A DNA stretch of 64,000 bases. Source: Parvularcula sp. LCG005. GTDB taxonomy: Bacteria; Pseudomonadota; Alphaproteobacteria; Caulobacterales; Parvularculaceae. Where the stretch lies: assembly GCF_032930845.1 (NCBI RefSeq), contig NZ_CP136758.1, positions 2,371,001 through 2,435,000 on the forward strand, given 5' to 3'. Of the stretch, positions 54,331 to 63,111 are shown in pieces. Both the position numbers and the translations under genes were made by a program. The first letter of the stretch is position 1. The number at the start of each line of letters is the position of its first letter. The notes beneath the pieces were generated by a model. That model was not told where the DNA came from and made no database searches. It saw nothing but the letters and a program-made list of their open reading frames with translations.

Positions 54331-55059
54331 TCAATTGTCGGAGATGACCGTAAACCGGCCTGAGCCCGTCAACGCGCCATGGATCCCGCCGTCGGCGAGG
54401 GAAAACACAACGATCGGGATGCCGTTTTCACGCGTGATGGCGATGGCGGCCTGGTCCATCACCTTCAGGTCCTGCTTGAAGACATCCATATAGGTCAGAT
54501 GGTCGAAGCGCTCGGCGTTCGGGTCTTTCTTGGGGTCGGCGGAATAGACGCCATCAACCTGAGTGCCCTTCATCAGCGCGTCACAGCCCATTTCAGCGGC
54601 GCGCAGGGCGGCGGCGGTGTCCGTGGTGAAGAATGGGTTGCCAGAACCGGCAGCGAAGATCACCACAAGGCCCTTGCTCATGTGGTGCAGCGCACGGCGC
54701 CGGATATAGGGCTCACACACAGCCGTCATCTCGATAGCTGACATGACCCGGGTCTCGACCCCGATGGATTCAAGGGCGTTCTGAAGGCCGAGCGCATTCA
54801 TCACGGTGGCGAGCATGCCCATATAGTCGGCGCTGGCGCGCTCCATGCCCTTGGCGGCCATCTGGAGACCGCGGAAAATATTGCCACCGCCAACGACGAT
54901 GCAAATTTCCATGCCGAGGTCCCGGGCCTGCTTCACCTCTTCCGCAATCCGTTCCACCGTGTCGAGGTCGATACCGAATTCCTTGGATCCCATCAGGGCT
55001 TCGCCGGAAATTTTCAGACAGACACGCTTGTAGCGGGGGGTCGAGGAAGAAACGCTCAT
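54331..55059 (-). CDS. pyrH: Uridylate kinase
   Basis: PyrH phosphorylates UMP to UDP and is the bacterial amino-acid-kinase-fold UMP kinase. The 242-residue protein starts [20 protein letters not shown]; a longer frame adds ten residues without support. Diagnostic stretches are [75 protein letters not shown] and [20 protein letters not shown]. It precedes frr by 105 bases on the same strand. Confidence 0.97.
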   Translation of the reverse strand: MSVSSSTPRYKRVCLKISGEALMGSKEFGIDLDTVERIAEEVKQARDLGMEICIVVGGGNIFRGLQMAAKGMERASADYMGMLATVMNALGLQNALESIGVETRVMSAIEMTAVCEPYIRRRALHHMSKGLVVIFAAGSGNPFFTTDTAAALRAAEMGCDALMKGTQVDGVYSADPKKDPNAERFDHLTYMDVFKQDLKVMDQAAIAITRENGIPIVVFSLADGGIHGALTGSGRFTVISDN

Positions 55060-55231
55060 CGGGGGCCTCACCAGAATTTTTCGGCGCATACCAGATGCTT
55101 CCCAGATTGGCTAGCGCTTCAAGTCAGCTCTTTGGGAAACAGCAAACAAATAGGACGCGGGAAGAGTGCCCCCTCCCGCGTCCATCCATATACGGACAAG
55201 TGGAAGGGCGCCTGCCGCCCTCCCCTCATCA

Positions 55232-57100
55232 TCAGGCTTTTGATGCTGCAATCCATTCATCGACGCGGCGTTCCAGCAGGGACAGTGGCAATGCACCGCC
55301 GCCCAGCACCACATCATGGAAATCGCGGATGTCGAACTGCTCACCAAGTTCCGTGCGGGCTTTTTCGCGCAGCTCGAGAATTTTGAGCATGCCGATCTTG
55401 TAGCTTGTGGCCTGGCCCGGGATGACGATGTAGCGCCGCACCTCCGACTGGATGGTTGTGCGGGAGCGGGCCGAATATTGCTGGGCGAACGCGATCGCCT
55501 CTTCTTCTGTCCAGCCCTTGGCGTGCAGGCCCGTATCGACGACCAGCCGGATCGCCCGCCACATTTCTGAAGAGAGCCGCCCTGCGTCAGAATAGACATC
55601 AACGTAGGTGTTCGGCATCTCCTTGGCGAGGTACTCCGTATAAAGCGCCCAGCCTTCAATATAGGCAGTCGAGCCATATTGCGTGCGGAACTGCGGCACG
55701 CTGTCGAGTTCCTGCGCGATCGAAATCTGCATGTGGTGACCCGGCAGCCCCTCGTGATAGGCGATCACTTCAAGCTGGTTCTTCGGCATCGACGTCATGT
55801 CAGACAGGTGAGCATAGTAGACGCCCGGGCGAGACCCATCAGGGGTGCCGTTGAAATAGTGCTGCGCCGCGCCGTCCTGCTCCCGGAACGCCTCAACACG
55901 CTTCACGACCAGATCAGCCTTCGGCAGAATGCCGAAATAATTCGGCAGCTCGGCCTTGATGTTGTCGATCGCCGCCGTGGCATCGTCAATATAGGCCTGA
56001 CGCCCTTCATCCGTGTCCGGATAGTAGTTCCACTCGGCTTCCTTGATATAGGTGACGAAGTCTTCGAACGTGCCGTCGAACTCGGCCTTTTCCTTGAGCC
56101 CGTTCATTTCAGCCGTGAGGCGCTCGATCTCGCTCAAGCCCAGCTGATGCACCTCTTCGGGGGACATGTCGGTCGTCGTGCTCTGCTGCAGGCGATAGGC
56201 ATAGTAGGCCTGGCCGTCCGGCATGCCGCCAATACCGCTCGCTTCCTCCGGGGCGTTCGCCAGGTCATCCTCAAGGAAGGTAATGATGCGGCCATAGGCC
56301 GTCGCAACCGGACCAACGAGCGCCGCTTCGACCTTTTCGGTCAGCTCATCCGCCTTGGCTTGATCAATCGTTCCAGCGTCGAGGAGAGCCGCGATCTTGG
56401 CCTTGGCATCCGCATAGAGGCTTGAGTCATCGCCCTCATCGAACGGCGCGCCGGAGATGATCTTCGCGCTTTCTTCCCGCACGATCTCATTGGCAAATTT
56501 CGGTGAGTGATAGCCGGTGTCGATCGCGCTTTCGCCCCGTGCGATCAGTTGCACAACCGCCGGGTCGATCGCCTCGAGACGGGCGATGTAGGCTTCCATG
56601 TCGCTGAGCGTGTCGACCTTGTGGAAATTGATCAGATAGGTCGGAAACAGGGAATGGATCCCGGTCATCTGATCGAAAATGAATCCATGATCGATAAAGG
56701 CAAGGCCAGCCATCGCCCGGTCTGCCTGATAGGTCCACAGATCGTAGGACATCTTGGCTTCGTCATCGAGCGCGTCATAGTCGAACTGCGCCGCCATTTC
56801 GTCGGCTTTTGCCTGAAGCCACTCAGCCTCGTCGCGGCCAGCCGCGGCAGTGAAATCGTCCCACTCGTCATAGCGTTCCTTGCGGCCCAGAGACGTCAGG
56901 GTCAGCGGGCTGCGCAGGATCTGCTCTTCATAAACGACATCGAACCAGGCGTTCAGCCGTTCGCTTTCAGACTGAGTCGCCTCGGCGGACGCAGCCGCCG
57001 TTTCGGTGGCAGTCGTTGAAGACGGTTGAGAGGTGCCGCTCTCGCCGCAGGCCATCAGGAGGGGAATGAGGACGAGAAGGCTCGAACATGTTCGGGTCAT
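55232..57100 (-). CDS. DUF885-family lipoprotein, probable zinc peptidase
   Basis: This 622-residue protein begins MTRTCSSLLVLIPLLMACGE, with a lipobox (L-M-A-C) that predicts a lipid-anchored periplasmic protein; a longer frame adds 22 unlikely residues. A Ser/Thr/Ala linker follows, then the DUF885 domain. The zinc signature is VIAYHEGLPGHHMQIS near residue 480, with AYIEGWALYTEYLAKEM after it supplying further ligands. DUF885 proteins resemble carboxypeptidases of the M2/M3/M32 type; the substrate is unknown. The gene lies between tsf and pyrH, where these two are normally adjacent, and follows the tsf terminator. Confidence 0.85.
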   Translation of the reverse strand: MTRTCSSLLVLIPLLMACGESGTSQPSSTTATETAAASAEATQSESERLNAWFDVVYEEQILRSPLTLTSLGRKERYDEWDDFTAAAGRDEAEWLQAKADEMAAQFDYDALDDEAKMSYDLWTYQADRAMAGLAFIDHGFIFDQMTGIHSLFPTYLINFHKVDTLSDMEAYIARLEAIDPAVVQLIARGESAIDTGYHSPKFANEIVREESAKIISGAPFDEGDDSSLYADAKAKIAALLDAGTIDQAKADELTEKVEAALVGPVATAYGRIITFLEDDLANAPEEASGIGGMPDGQAYYAYRLQQSTTTDMSPEEVHQLGLSEIERLTAEMNGLKEKAEFDGTFEDFVTYIKEAEWNYYPDTDEGRQAYIDDATAAIDNIKAELPNYFGILPKADLVVKRVEAFREQDGAAQHYFNGTPDGSRPGVYYAHLSDMTSMPKNQLEVIAYHEGLPGHHMQISIAQELDSVPQFRTQYGSTAYIEGWALYTEYLAKEMPNTYVDVYSDAGRLSSEMWRAIRLVVDTGLHAKGWTEEEAIAFAQQYSARSRTTIQSEVRRYIVIPGQATSYKIGMLKILELREKARTELGEQFDIRDFHDVVLGGGALPLSLLERRVDEWIAASKA

Positions 57101-57167
57101 ATACAATTCCAGTCTATTTATCGATGAACAGTAAAACGCGCCTCGCCCCATGGGAAGAGGAGGCATG

Positions 57168-57200
57168 AAAAAAGCCGGCCTCCAATGAAGACCGGCTTTC
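57168..57200 (-). terminator. Rho-independent terminator of tsf
   Basis: AAAGCCGG (57171-57178) pairs with CCGGCTTT (57192-57199). On the minus strand a run of six T follows the stem. It lies just downstream of the tsf stop and before the DUF885 gene. Confidence 0.85.
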
Positions 57201-57221
57201 TTCTAGCGAGGCTCAGTGATC

Positions 57222-58130
57222 TCAGCCCTTGTTCATGGCAGCAACTTCTGCAGCGAAGTCGCTTTCTTCTTTCTCGACGCCTTCGCCCAGCTCCATACGG
57301 ATGAAGCCTTTCAGCTCAGCGCCTGCATTCTTGGCGACGTCCTTGATGCGGGTTTCGCCGTCAATGACGAAGACCTGTTCAAGAAGAACACTTTCTTCGT
57401 AGAATTTCTGCATGCGGCCTTCGACCATTTTGTCGATGATCTGCTCAGGCTTGCCAGAAGCGCGGGCCTGTTCGGCAAGGACCGATTTCTCACGCTCGAC
57501 GACGGTGGCATCAAGATCATTGACCGACAGGGCCAACGGACGCGAGGCCGCGACGTGCATGGCGATCTGCTTGCCGACCGACTGCAGGGCATCCGCGTCA
57601 CCAGCAGACTCAAGTGCCACGAGGACGACGATCTTGCCGGCCTGGTCTGCAATCTGCGTGTGCACGTATGGAACGACGACGCCCTGGCTCACGGACAGGC
57701 TGGCGCTGCGACGAACGGACATGTGCTCGCCGATCGAGCCCACCATTTCGGTGATGTGGTCCTCGACGGATTTGCCAGCGCCGGGATAGTCGGCTGCTTT
57801 CAGCTTCTCGATGTCACCATCGACGCTCAGCGCCACATCGGCGATGTTGGCCACCATATTCTGGAATTTCTCATTCCGGGCCACAAAGTCCGTCTCGGAG
57901 TTGACCTCGACGACCACGCCTTTATTGCCGTCGACCGCATAGGCGACGAGGCCGTCAGCCGCGGTACGGCCAGCCTTTTTTGCCGCTTTCGACAGGCCTT
58001 TTTTCCGCAGCCAGTCGACCGCAGCTTCGATGTCACCATCGTTTTCCTGCAGCGCCGTTTTACAATCCATCATGCCAGCGCCGGTTTTTTCGCGCAGGTC
58101 TTTCACCATCGAGGCGGTGATTGCAGCCAT
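57222..58130 (-). CDS. tsf: Elongation factor Ts
   Basis: EF-Ts recharges EF-Tu with GTP. The 302-residue protein opens [20 protein letters not shown], the classic N-terminal module, then [37 protein letters not shown] and [35 protein letters not shown], later in the chain, belongs to the dimerisation half. It is normally co-transcribed with rpsB. Here a plus-strand gene and two terminators lie between them, so tsf must have its own promoter in the gap downstream (58131-58493). Confidence 0.97.
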   Translation of the reverse strand: MAAITASMVKDLREKTGAGMMDCKTALQENDGDIEAAVDWLRKKGLSKAAKKAGRTAADGLVAYAVDGNKGVVVEVNSETDFVARNEKFQNMVANIADVALSVDGDIEKLKAADYPGAGKSVEDHITEMVGSIGEHMSVRRSASLSVSQGVVVPYVHTQIADQAGKIVVLVALESAGDADALQSVGKQIAMHVAASRPLALSVNDLDATVVEREKSVLAEQARASGKPEQIIDKMVEGRMQKFYEESVLLEQVFVIDGETRIKDVAKNAGAELKGFIRMELGEGVEKEESDFAAEVAAMNKG

Positions 58131-58493
58131 TGGGGTCTCCTTGGGTTCGTCTCGTTATTGAACGAGGGAAATCTGACCGGCGCCTTTGGTCCCAAACGTG
58201 CCTCGCGGTCAACCCCAACCTGTCCAGGAACAGGTAAAGGGCACCCCCTTGCCGTGAGCAGGAGGACAACATATGTAAGCTTCGCGGTGAGAATCGGCGC
58301 TGTTAAGGTTAATTACAGCGCAATTATCTGCTAAATAGCTGTATTCTCAACAAATTGCTAAAATATTTGCTCATTTTGTGTTTTTTGTGGACCCAACGGT
58401 GCTATTATTGCGTTGTTACGACAAGACATGCCGTAGGGGGTCCCACCGCGCGGTCTGTCGTATTCGAAACCCGCAAGTGAGAAGTAAAGTACT
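58131..58493. promoter_or_regulatory. Divergent promoter region between tsf and the VPLPA-CTERM gene
   Basis: This 363-base gap holds the promoters of tsf (minus) and the VPLPA gene (plus). The stretch 58300-58400 is strongly AT-rich (TTAAGGTTAATTACA, GCTAAAATATTTGCTC, TTTTGTGTTTTTTG) compared with the surrounding DNA. A seven-base inverted repeat lies within it and is listed separately. TATTAT near 58403 could be a -10 element for the plus-strand gene, but no matching -35 is clear. No small gene was found. Confidence 0.4.
58297..58321. promoter_or_regulatory. Inverted repeat, possible operator
   Basis: GCGCTGT and ACAGCGC are exact complements separated by TAAGGTTAATT, which itself contains TTAAGGTTAA. 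The site is about 170 bases from each divergent start codon. It could bind a dimeric regulator or form a hairpin in a leader. No regulator can be named. Confidence 0.4.
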
Positions 58494-59081
58494 ATGAAAC
58501 ATCTGAAATCCCTTACAACTGCGGCAGTCCTCGGCCTGGCCGCTTTCGCTGCTGCTCCAGCTGCCCAAGCTGCGGTTGTGGTCACTGACACTGACGGCGT
58601 TGGCACGCCAATGCTGAGCCCAAGCTCTGCCGTCAGCATTCGCAACAGCTCTGTTGTCACGTCCGGCTCGCTGGTCGCTGCTGACAACACTGGCTCGTTC
58701 ATGACGGGCGCATTCCTGGGCAACGTCCAGATGTCGATCGACGTCAACGACACTACAGGCTTCCCAGCTGGCATCCGCAACTTCACCGTCGAGTTCTTCG
58801 GTGATGCTGCGCAGACCATTTCGCTGTTCGGCCCAATCACGCTGACCGACGATTCCGGCGCTGAATTCGACCCAGCTGCACTGTACAACTTTGCTCTGCC
58901 AGCTGGCACGGAAGTGTTCTTCCAAGTCACGGGCATTGGCCAATCGGTGAACGCAGCCTTCACTGGCGACTACAACATCCGCCTGCTGGCTGATGCTGTG
59001 CCAGTTCCTGCTGCTGCCGTTCTGTTCGGTACAGCAATTGCTGGTGCCGCAGCTGCACGTCGCCGCAAGAAAATTGCCTAA
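58494..59081 (+). CDS. VPLPA-CTERM sorting-domain protein, probably abundant surface protein
   Basis: The 195-residue precursor has a signal peptide (KHLKSLTTAAVLGLAAFAAA...AQA). A mature part of about 140 residues is rich in Val, Thr, Ser and Gly and almost free of Lys and Cys. The C-terminal sorting signal is VPVPAAAVLFGTAIAGAAAA followed by RRRKKIA. I recognise no domain in the mature part; a beta-sandwich is likely from the alternating pattern. Eight of its nine proline codons are CCA, a bias shared with glnA and not with most of the window, so strong expression is expected. It interrupts the usual rpsB-tsf pairing and ends in a strong terminator. Confidence 0.82.
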   Translation: MKHLKSLTTAAVLGLAAFAAAPAAQAAVVVTDTDGVGTPMLSPSSAVSIRNSSVVTSGSLVAADNTGSFMTGAFLGNVQMSIDVNDTTGFPAGIRNFTVEFFGDAAQTISLFGPITLTDDSGAEFDPAALYNFALPAGTEVFFQVTGIGQSVNAAFTGDYNIRLLADAVPVPAAAVLFGTAIAGAAAARRRKKIA

Positions 59082-59127
59082 GTCGTAGTCGTACCCTCAG
59101 GGGTGCGGTAAAGGCTAAAAGCTTCAA

Positions 59128-59155
59128 GAGGGTCCGGTTCGCCGGGCCCTTTTTT
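59128..59155 (+). terminator. Rho-independent terminator of the VPLPA-CTERM gene
   Basis: AGGGTCCGG pairs with CCGGGCCCT (one G-T wobble) around a TTCG tetraloop and is followed by six T. The UUCG loop with a closing C-G-like pair is a very stable form. Confidence 0.92.
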
Positions 59156-59241
59156 GTTGGGCGGCCCTGAATGCAGAGATGGCTCGCAGCGTTAGCCGAT
59201 CCGATTGCGTGCGGGGCGGCGCCGAGACAAAAGCTGCCAAT

Positions 59242-59269
59242 AAAAAAGGCGCCCCGGAGGGCGCCTTTT
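59242..59269 (-). terminator. Rho-independent terminator of rpsB
   Basis: GGCGCCC and GGGCGCC pair across a four-base loop. Flanking A and T runs extend the stem, so on the minus strand six T follow. It shows that rpsB transcription is meant to end before tsf. Confidence 0.85.
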
Positions 59270-59299
59270 CGACACATTATATATAGGCGTCAGCGAGGC

Positions 59300-60157
59300 T
59301 TATGCGCCCTGCTGCTTTTCTGCTTCCGCAGCAGCAGCGTCCGCCTGCTCAGCGGCCACTTCTTCTGCAGCGTCATTGGCAACCATGCCCTGCTCGGAAG
59401 GCGCGCCCATCATGGCCGCTTCTTCTGGCAGCTCTTCCAGCTCACCAAGGTCCGCGCCCATGGCGACAGCCGAAGCGCCGATGCCGTCGACAACTGCGTC
59501 AGCAACCAGGTTGCAATACAGGCTGATCGCGCGGCTGGCGTCGTCATTGCCAGGGATGATGTAGTCTACGCCTTCTGGCGAACAGTTGGTGTCGACAACG
59601 GCGACAACAGGGATGCCAAGCTTCTTGGCTTCCTTAATGGCGATGTCTTCCTTGTTCACGTCGATGACGAACATGATGTCAGGCAGGCCACCCATCTCAC
59701 GAATACCGCCGAGCGACAGCTCAAGCTTCTCGTGCTCACGGGTCATCTGAAGCTGTTCTTTCTTGGTCAGCCCTTTGGCGTTCCCTTCCAGAATTTCTTC
59801 AATGGCCTGCAGGCGGCGAATGGAGTTCGAAACCGTTTCCCAGTTGGTCAGCGTGCCGCCGAGCCAACGGTTATTCATGTAGTACTGGGCGCATTGCTGA
59901 GCGGCTTCAGCGATCGGCTGCTGGGCCTGACGCTTGGTGCCAACAAACAGAACGCGGCCACCACCGGCAACAACGTCACGGATCTTGACGAGGGCCTGGT
60001 GCAGCAGAGGAACGGTTTGGGAAAGGTCGAGAATATGGATGCCCGAACGATCGCCGAAGATATACGGCGCCATGCGAGGGTTCCAACGGTGGGTCTGGTG
60101 GCCAAAGTGCACGCCAGCTTCCAGTAGCTGACGCATTGAGAATTCAGGCATCGACAT
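59300..60157 (-). CDS. rpsB: 30S ribosomal protein S2
   Basis: S2 is a late-assembling small-subunit protein needed to dock S1. The sequence [67 protein letters not shown] and [20 protein letters not shown]-like [20 protein letters not shown] is diagnostic. The C-terminus carries an Ala/Glu-rich acidic tail of about 50 residues. I use the ATG of MSMPEFS with AGGAG eleven bases upstream; a GTG four codons earlier and an ATG two codons later are possible. The leader before it contains paired GGGAGGAAG and CTTCCCG-like arms, which may fold and be the S2 autoregulatory region. Confidence 0.96.
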   Translation of the reverse strand: MSMPEFSMRQLLEAGVHFGHQTHRWNPRMAPYIFGDRSGIHILDLSQTVPLLHQALVKIRDVVAGGGRVLFVGTKRQAQQPIAEAAQQCAQYYMNNRWLGGTLTNWETVSNSIRRLQAIEEILEGNAKGLTKKEQLQMTREHEKLELSLGGIREMGGLPDIMFVIDVNKEDIAIKEAKKLGIPVVAVVDTNCSPEGVDYIIPGNDDASRAISLYCNLVADAVVDGIGASAVAMGADLGELEELPEEAAMMGAPSEQGMVANDAAEEVAAEQADAAAAEAEKQQGA

Positions 60158-60313
60158 AGCGAGCTTCACTCCTTCGGTTGAGCCGCCGCGGGGAGGAAGT
60201 GACGTTCTTCCCGAAGGAAGCGGCCCGTCACCACCGAAGTATGTCCCCCGCGTGGGGATTTATAATGGCGCGCGAGTACAGCAGGGATGCGGGGTTGGCA
60301 AGGAAATTATAAA

Positions 60314-61274
60314 TCAACGTGTCGTCGAACTGTCCGCGCATTGAACGTCGGTCCAATCAGCGGCGAGGCGCAATTCACCAGTGTTCTCGTCGATTTTGCG
60401 TACGCTGAAGCCCTGCGCCATCAAGATCGGTGCGCCGAGCAGGCTCGTTATCCCGTTCGGCGCGTCTTCTTCTCTACTATAGACGACGTTAGCCATGACT
60501 TGGATGCCGGCGACACGCACGGACACGCTTTGAAGTTCGACGCCATCCGATACCCCGCTGACATGAGCATATTGAACAACTTCATGTCCTGCTTCTACCA
60601 GCTGGTCGAAGCGGCGGTCGTCATACACAAGGAGATCGTAGCCGGATCCGGTGTCCACGAGGGCATCTCGTAGTAGACGGCCTTTCACGGAGACGTTTTG
60701 CTCCAGCACGGGTCCACGTTTGCGGTAGACGACAGGCACCACAATATCTGACGCGGGCCAGCAGTTTGCCGGGGCCAGAAACAGTCGGTCTGTCGAGGCG
60801 TCACCGCCCAAAGTGAATCTGACGAGGGCGTCGTTGCCGATAACTATTCCCGGGGAAGCGCCCGCCACCAGATTATCCCCCACCACCAATGGAACGGTAG
60901 AGGCCATGAGGTAGCTGTAGGTCAATGCCGCACCTCGAAATAACACTGTCGCATTGCTCAGGATGGAGGCTTCTTGCCTACGCCCGCGTGCACCGTTGAA
61001 CCGGACGGCGACAGTGTCCTCCTTCGCTGCATCTGCCTCCAACAGTTCTTTATTTAATAGCAACGATCGCTCTGCACCCGTATCAAATAAGAACCATGTC
61101 TTGGTCGTTTACACGATCAGTGGTGACGGCAAATATCGAAGAGGCTGCAGCAAAAGTAACGACACGCTCTTGCCGAACGGTTGCTACCAAAGAGGGTGCA
61201 ACGGGCTGCACGGTTGAACTGCATGCGCTCAGGAACACGGCGACGCATACCGACGCGAACAATTTATCGGACAA
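60314..61274 (-). pseudogene. Frameshifted two-domain retropepsin-like aspartic protease lipoprotein
   Basis: Two frames on one strand together encode one protein. The first (61274 to 61083) gives a lipoprotein signal, MSDKLFASVCVAVFLSACSS (lipobox L-S-A-C), and stops as NDQDMVLI. The second, open from 61108 to 60314, gives TWFLFDTGAERSLLLNKELL, a retropepsin active-site DTGA. A second site follows mid-chain, LVDTGSGYDLLVYDD. The frames overlap by about 26 bases, and removing one base (for example one C of the CC near 61105) would join them into about 319 residues. It is either a recent pseudogene or a sequencing error; programmed slippage is unlikely because no slippery run is present. Base composition is lower in GC than the flanks. 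Confidence 0.7.
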
Positions 61275-61474
61275 AAGTCGGTCACCCTTTCTGCGTGCGT
61301 ACCAAAATGTGAACTCAATGAGCCTGAGCCAAGGCCGTCTTCGCGGTCAACTATCTGCTTGTCGCCCTTGACTGATTTCCTTCCCGCCCCTTGCCATGCG
61401 TCCCTTCTCCACCCTACGCTTTCCCCAGACAAACCGGCGTCAGACCGGTCAGGGGCAACGAACGGGAGTACGCC

Positions 61475-63097
61475 ATGGACGGCAGTTGGGGCGCGTTTGC
61501 ATCCAGTGCGGATGAAACGACAATTTCACAAAAAGAGGCCGCGCGGTTCCTGCTGCAGGCGCAGTTCTCGGCCCGGCCCTTGGAAATCGCCGAAGTGCAG
61601 CGCTTGGGCTTTGACGGCTGGCTCTCCGAACAGTTCAAGGTCAAGCCGGGTCAGAGTGGCTCGGACTGGCTTGATGAAGCCGGCTATGGCGCCATCACAC
61701 CGAAGGGTGAATATTTCTGGCCCATGATGGGCGACCATATGGCGTGGAACCAGTTCCTGACCGCGCCGGACCAGGTGCGGCGCCGCACCTCCTTCGCCCT
61801 GTCGGAATTCTTTGTCGTCTCCCTCAACCCGATCGAGGGGTTCTGGCCGCCCTACATGATCGCCGGGTACTGGGACATGCTGAACCAGCATGCCTTTGGC
61901 AATTTCCGCGACCTGCTGGAGGCCGTGACGCTCAATCCCGCCATGGGCATGTACCTGAACACCAAGGGCAACCTGAAAGAAGACAAGGAGACCGGCCGCG
62001 AGCCCGACGAGAATTACGCGCGGGAGATCATGCAGCTGTTCACCATCGGGCTTTATGAACTGAACCCCGACGGCACACTGCGCCTTGATGCGAATGGCCA
62101 GCCGATCGAGACATACACGCAGGATGACATTGTCAATCTGGCGAGAGTGTTTACCGGCTACGACCACAATTTCGACAATGTGACCAAGCACGATGTGGAC
62201 TGGCTGAGCTATCCCGTGCCGAGCACAGAGTTCTGTCGCGACTCGATGAAGGTGACGCGGGCCAACCACTCCTATATGGACGTGACCTTCCTTGGGCTGA
62301 CCATTCCGGGCGGAACGGATGCCAAGGTAAAACTGGGCCAGGCCCTCGACCATCTGTTCAACCATCCCAATACCGGACCATTCTTCAGCTATCAGATGAT
62401 CCAGCGTCTGGTGACCGGCAGCCCCAGCCCTGCCTATGTCAAACGGGTGGCCGATACCTTTGCTGATAATGGCAAGGGCGTACGCGGCGACCTCAAGGCC
62501 GTCTGGCGCGCTGTCCTGATGGATCCCGAGGCGCGGGCCATGCCAGGAACAGACGGCGCGATTCTGGGCAAGGTGCGCGAACCCGTGCTGCGCCTGACCC
62601 AATGGGCGCATACGGTGGGTGTGAAATCCGAGAACAACAAATGGGAGATGCACAGCACGGCGCGTGACGACCGGTCACTGGGCCAGAGTCCCCTGCGCGC
62701 GCCATCGGTCTTCAACTATTTCCGTCCCGGCTATGTGCCGCCGCAAACGCAGATGGCGAAGGAGGGGATCGAAGCGCCGGAGTTTCAGATCCACAATGAG
62801 AGCTCCACCGCTGGCTATATCAATTTCCTCAGTTGGATGATCAATACCGGCTATAACGATGTGAAGCCGACCTATGACCGGGTACCAGACCTGGGCACTG
62901 ATGTCTCAGCGGTCATTGACTGGCTCGACCTGCACATGACCGCAGGGCAGCTTTCCGATGAGACCAAGCTGGTGATGACTACCGCGCTGGAAAACGCCGG
63001 ACAGAATCAGGAAGTGACGCCGAAGCTGAAACGGCAGATGTGGGTCGCCGCCCTGATGCTCGTCATGGCGTCACCAGAATACATCATTCAGAAATAG
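61475..63097 (+). CDS. DUF1800 family protein
   Basis: This 540-residue protein starts at MDGSWGAFASSADETTIS with GGAG five bases upstream; a longer frame adds 28 unsupported residues. Family features are AARFLLQAQFSARPLEIAEV, WLSEQFKV, MLNQHAFGNFRDLLEAVTLN, PAMGMYLNTKGNLK, and EPDENYAREIMQLFTIGLYE, which is the strongest marker. No signal peptide is visible. Function is unknown. It pairs with a DUF1501 gene 15 bases downstream, the standard arrangement across bacteria, which suggests the two proteins act together. Confidence 0.9.
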   Translation: MDGSWGAFASSADETTISQKEAARFLLQAQFSARPLEIAEVQRLGFDGWLSEQFKVKPGQSGSDWLDEAGYGAITPKGEYFWPMMGDHMAWNQFLTAPDQVRRRTSFALSEFFVVSLNPIEGFWPPYMIAGYWDMLNQHAFGNFRDLLEAVTLNPAMGMYLNTKGNLKEDKETGREPDENYAREIMQLFTIGLYELNPDGTLRLDANGQPIETYTQDDIVNLARVFTGYDHNFDNVTKHDVDWLSYPVPSTEFCRDSMKVTRANHSYMDVTFLGLTIPGGTDAKVKLGQALDHLFNHPNTGPFFSYQMIQRLVTGSPSPAYVKRVADTFADNGKGVRGDLKAVWRAVLMDPEARAMPGTDGAILGKVREPVLRLTQWAHTVGVKSENNKWEMHSTARDDRSLGQSPLRAPSVFNYFRPGYVPPQTQMAKEGIEAPEFQIHNESSTAGYINFLSWMINTGYNDVKPTYDRVPDLGTDVSAVIDWLDLHMTAGQLSDETKLVMTTALENAGQNQEVTPKLKRQMWVAALMLVMASPEYIIQK

Positions 63098-63111
63098 GCG
63101 GGAGACGGACA

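Noticed and set aside
57216-58334. Plus-strand open frame of 372 codons opposite tsf
   Set aside because: EF-Ts is certain on the minus strand; the opposite frame is a low-complexity Phe/Asp/His-rich shadow.
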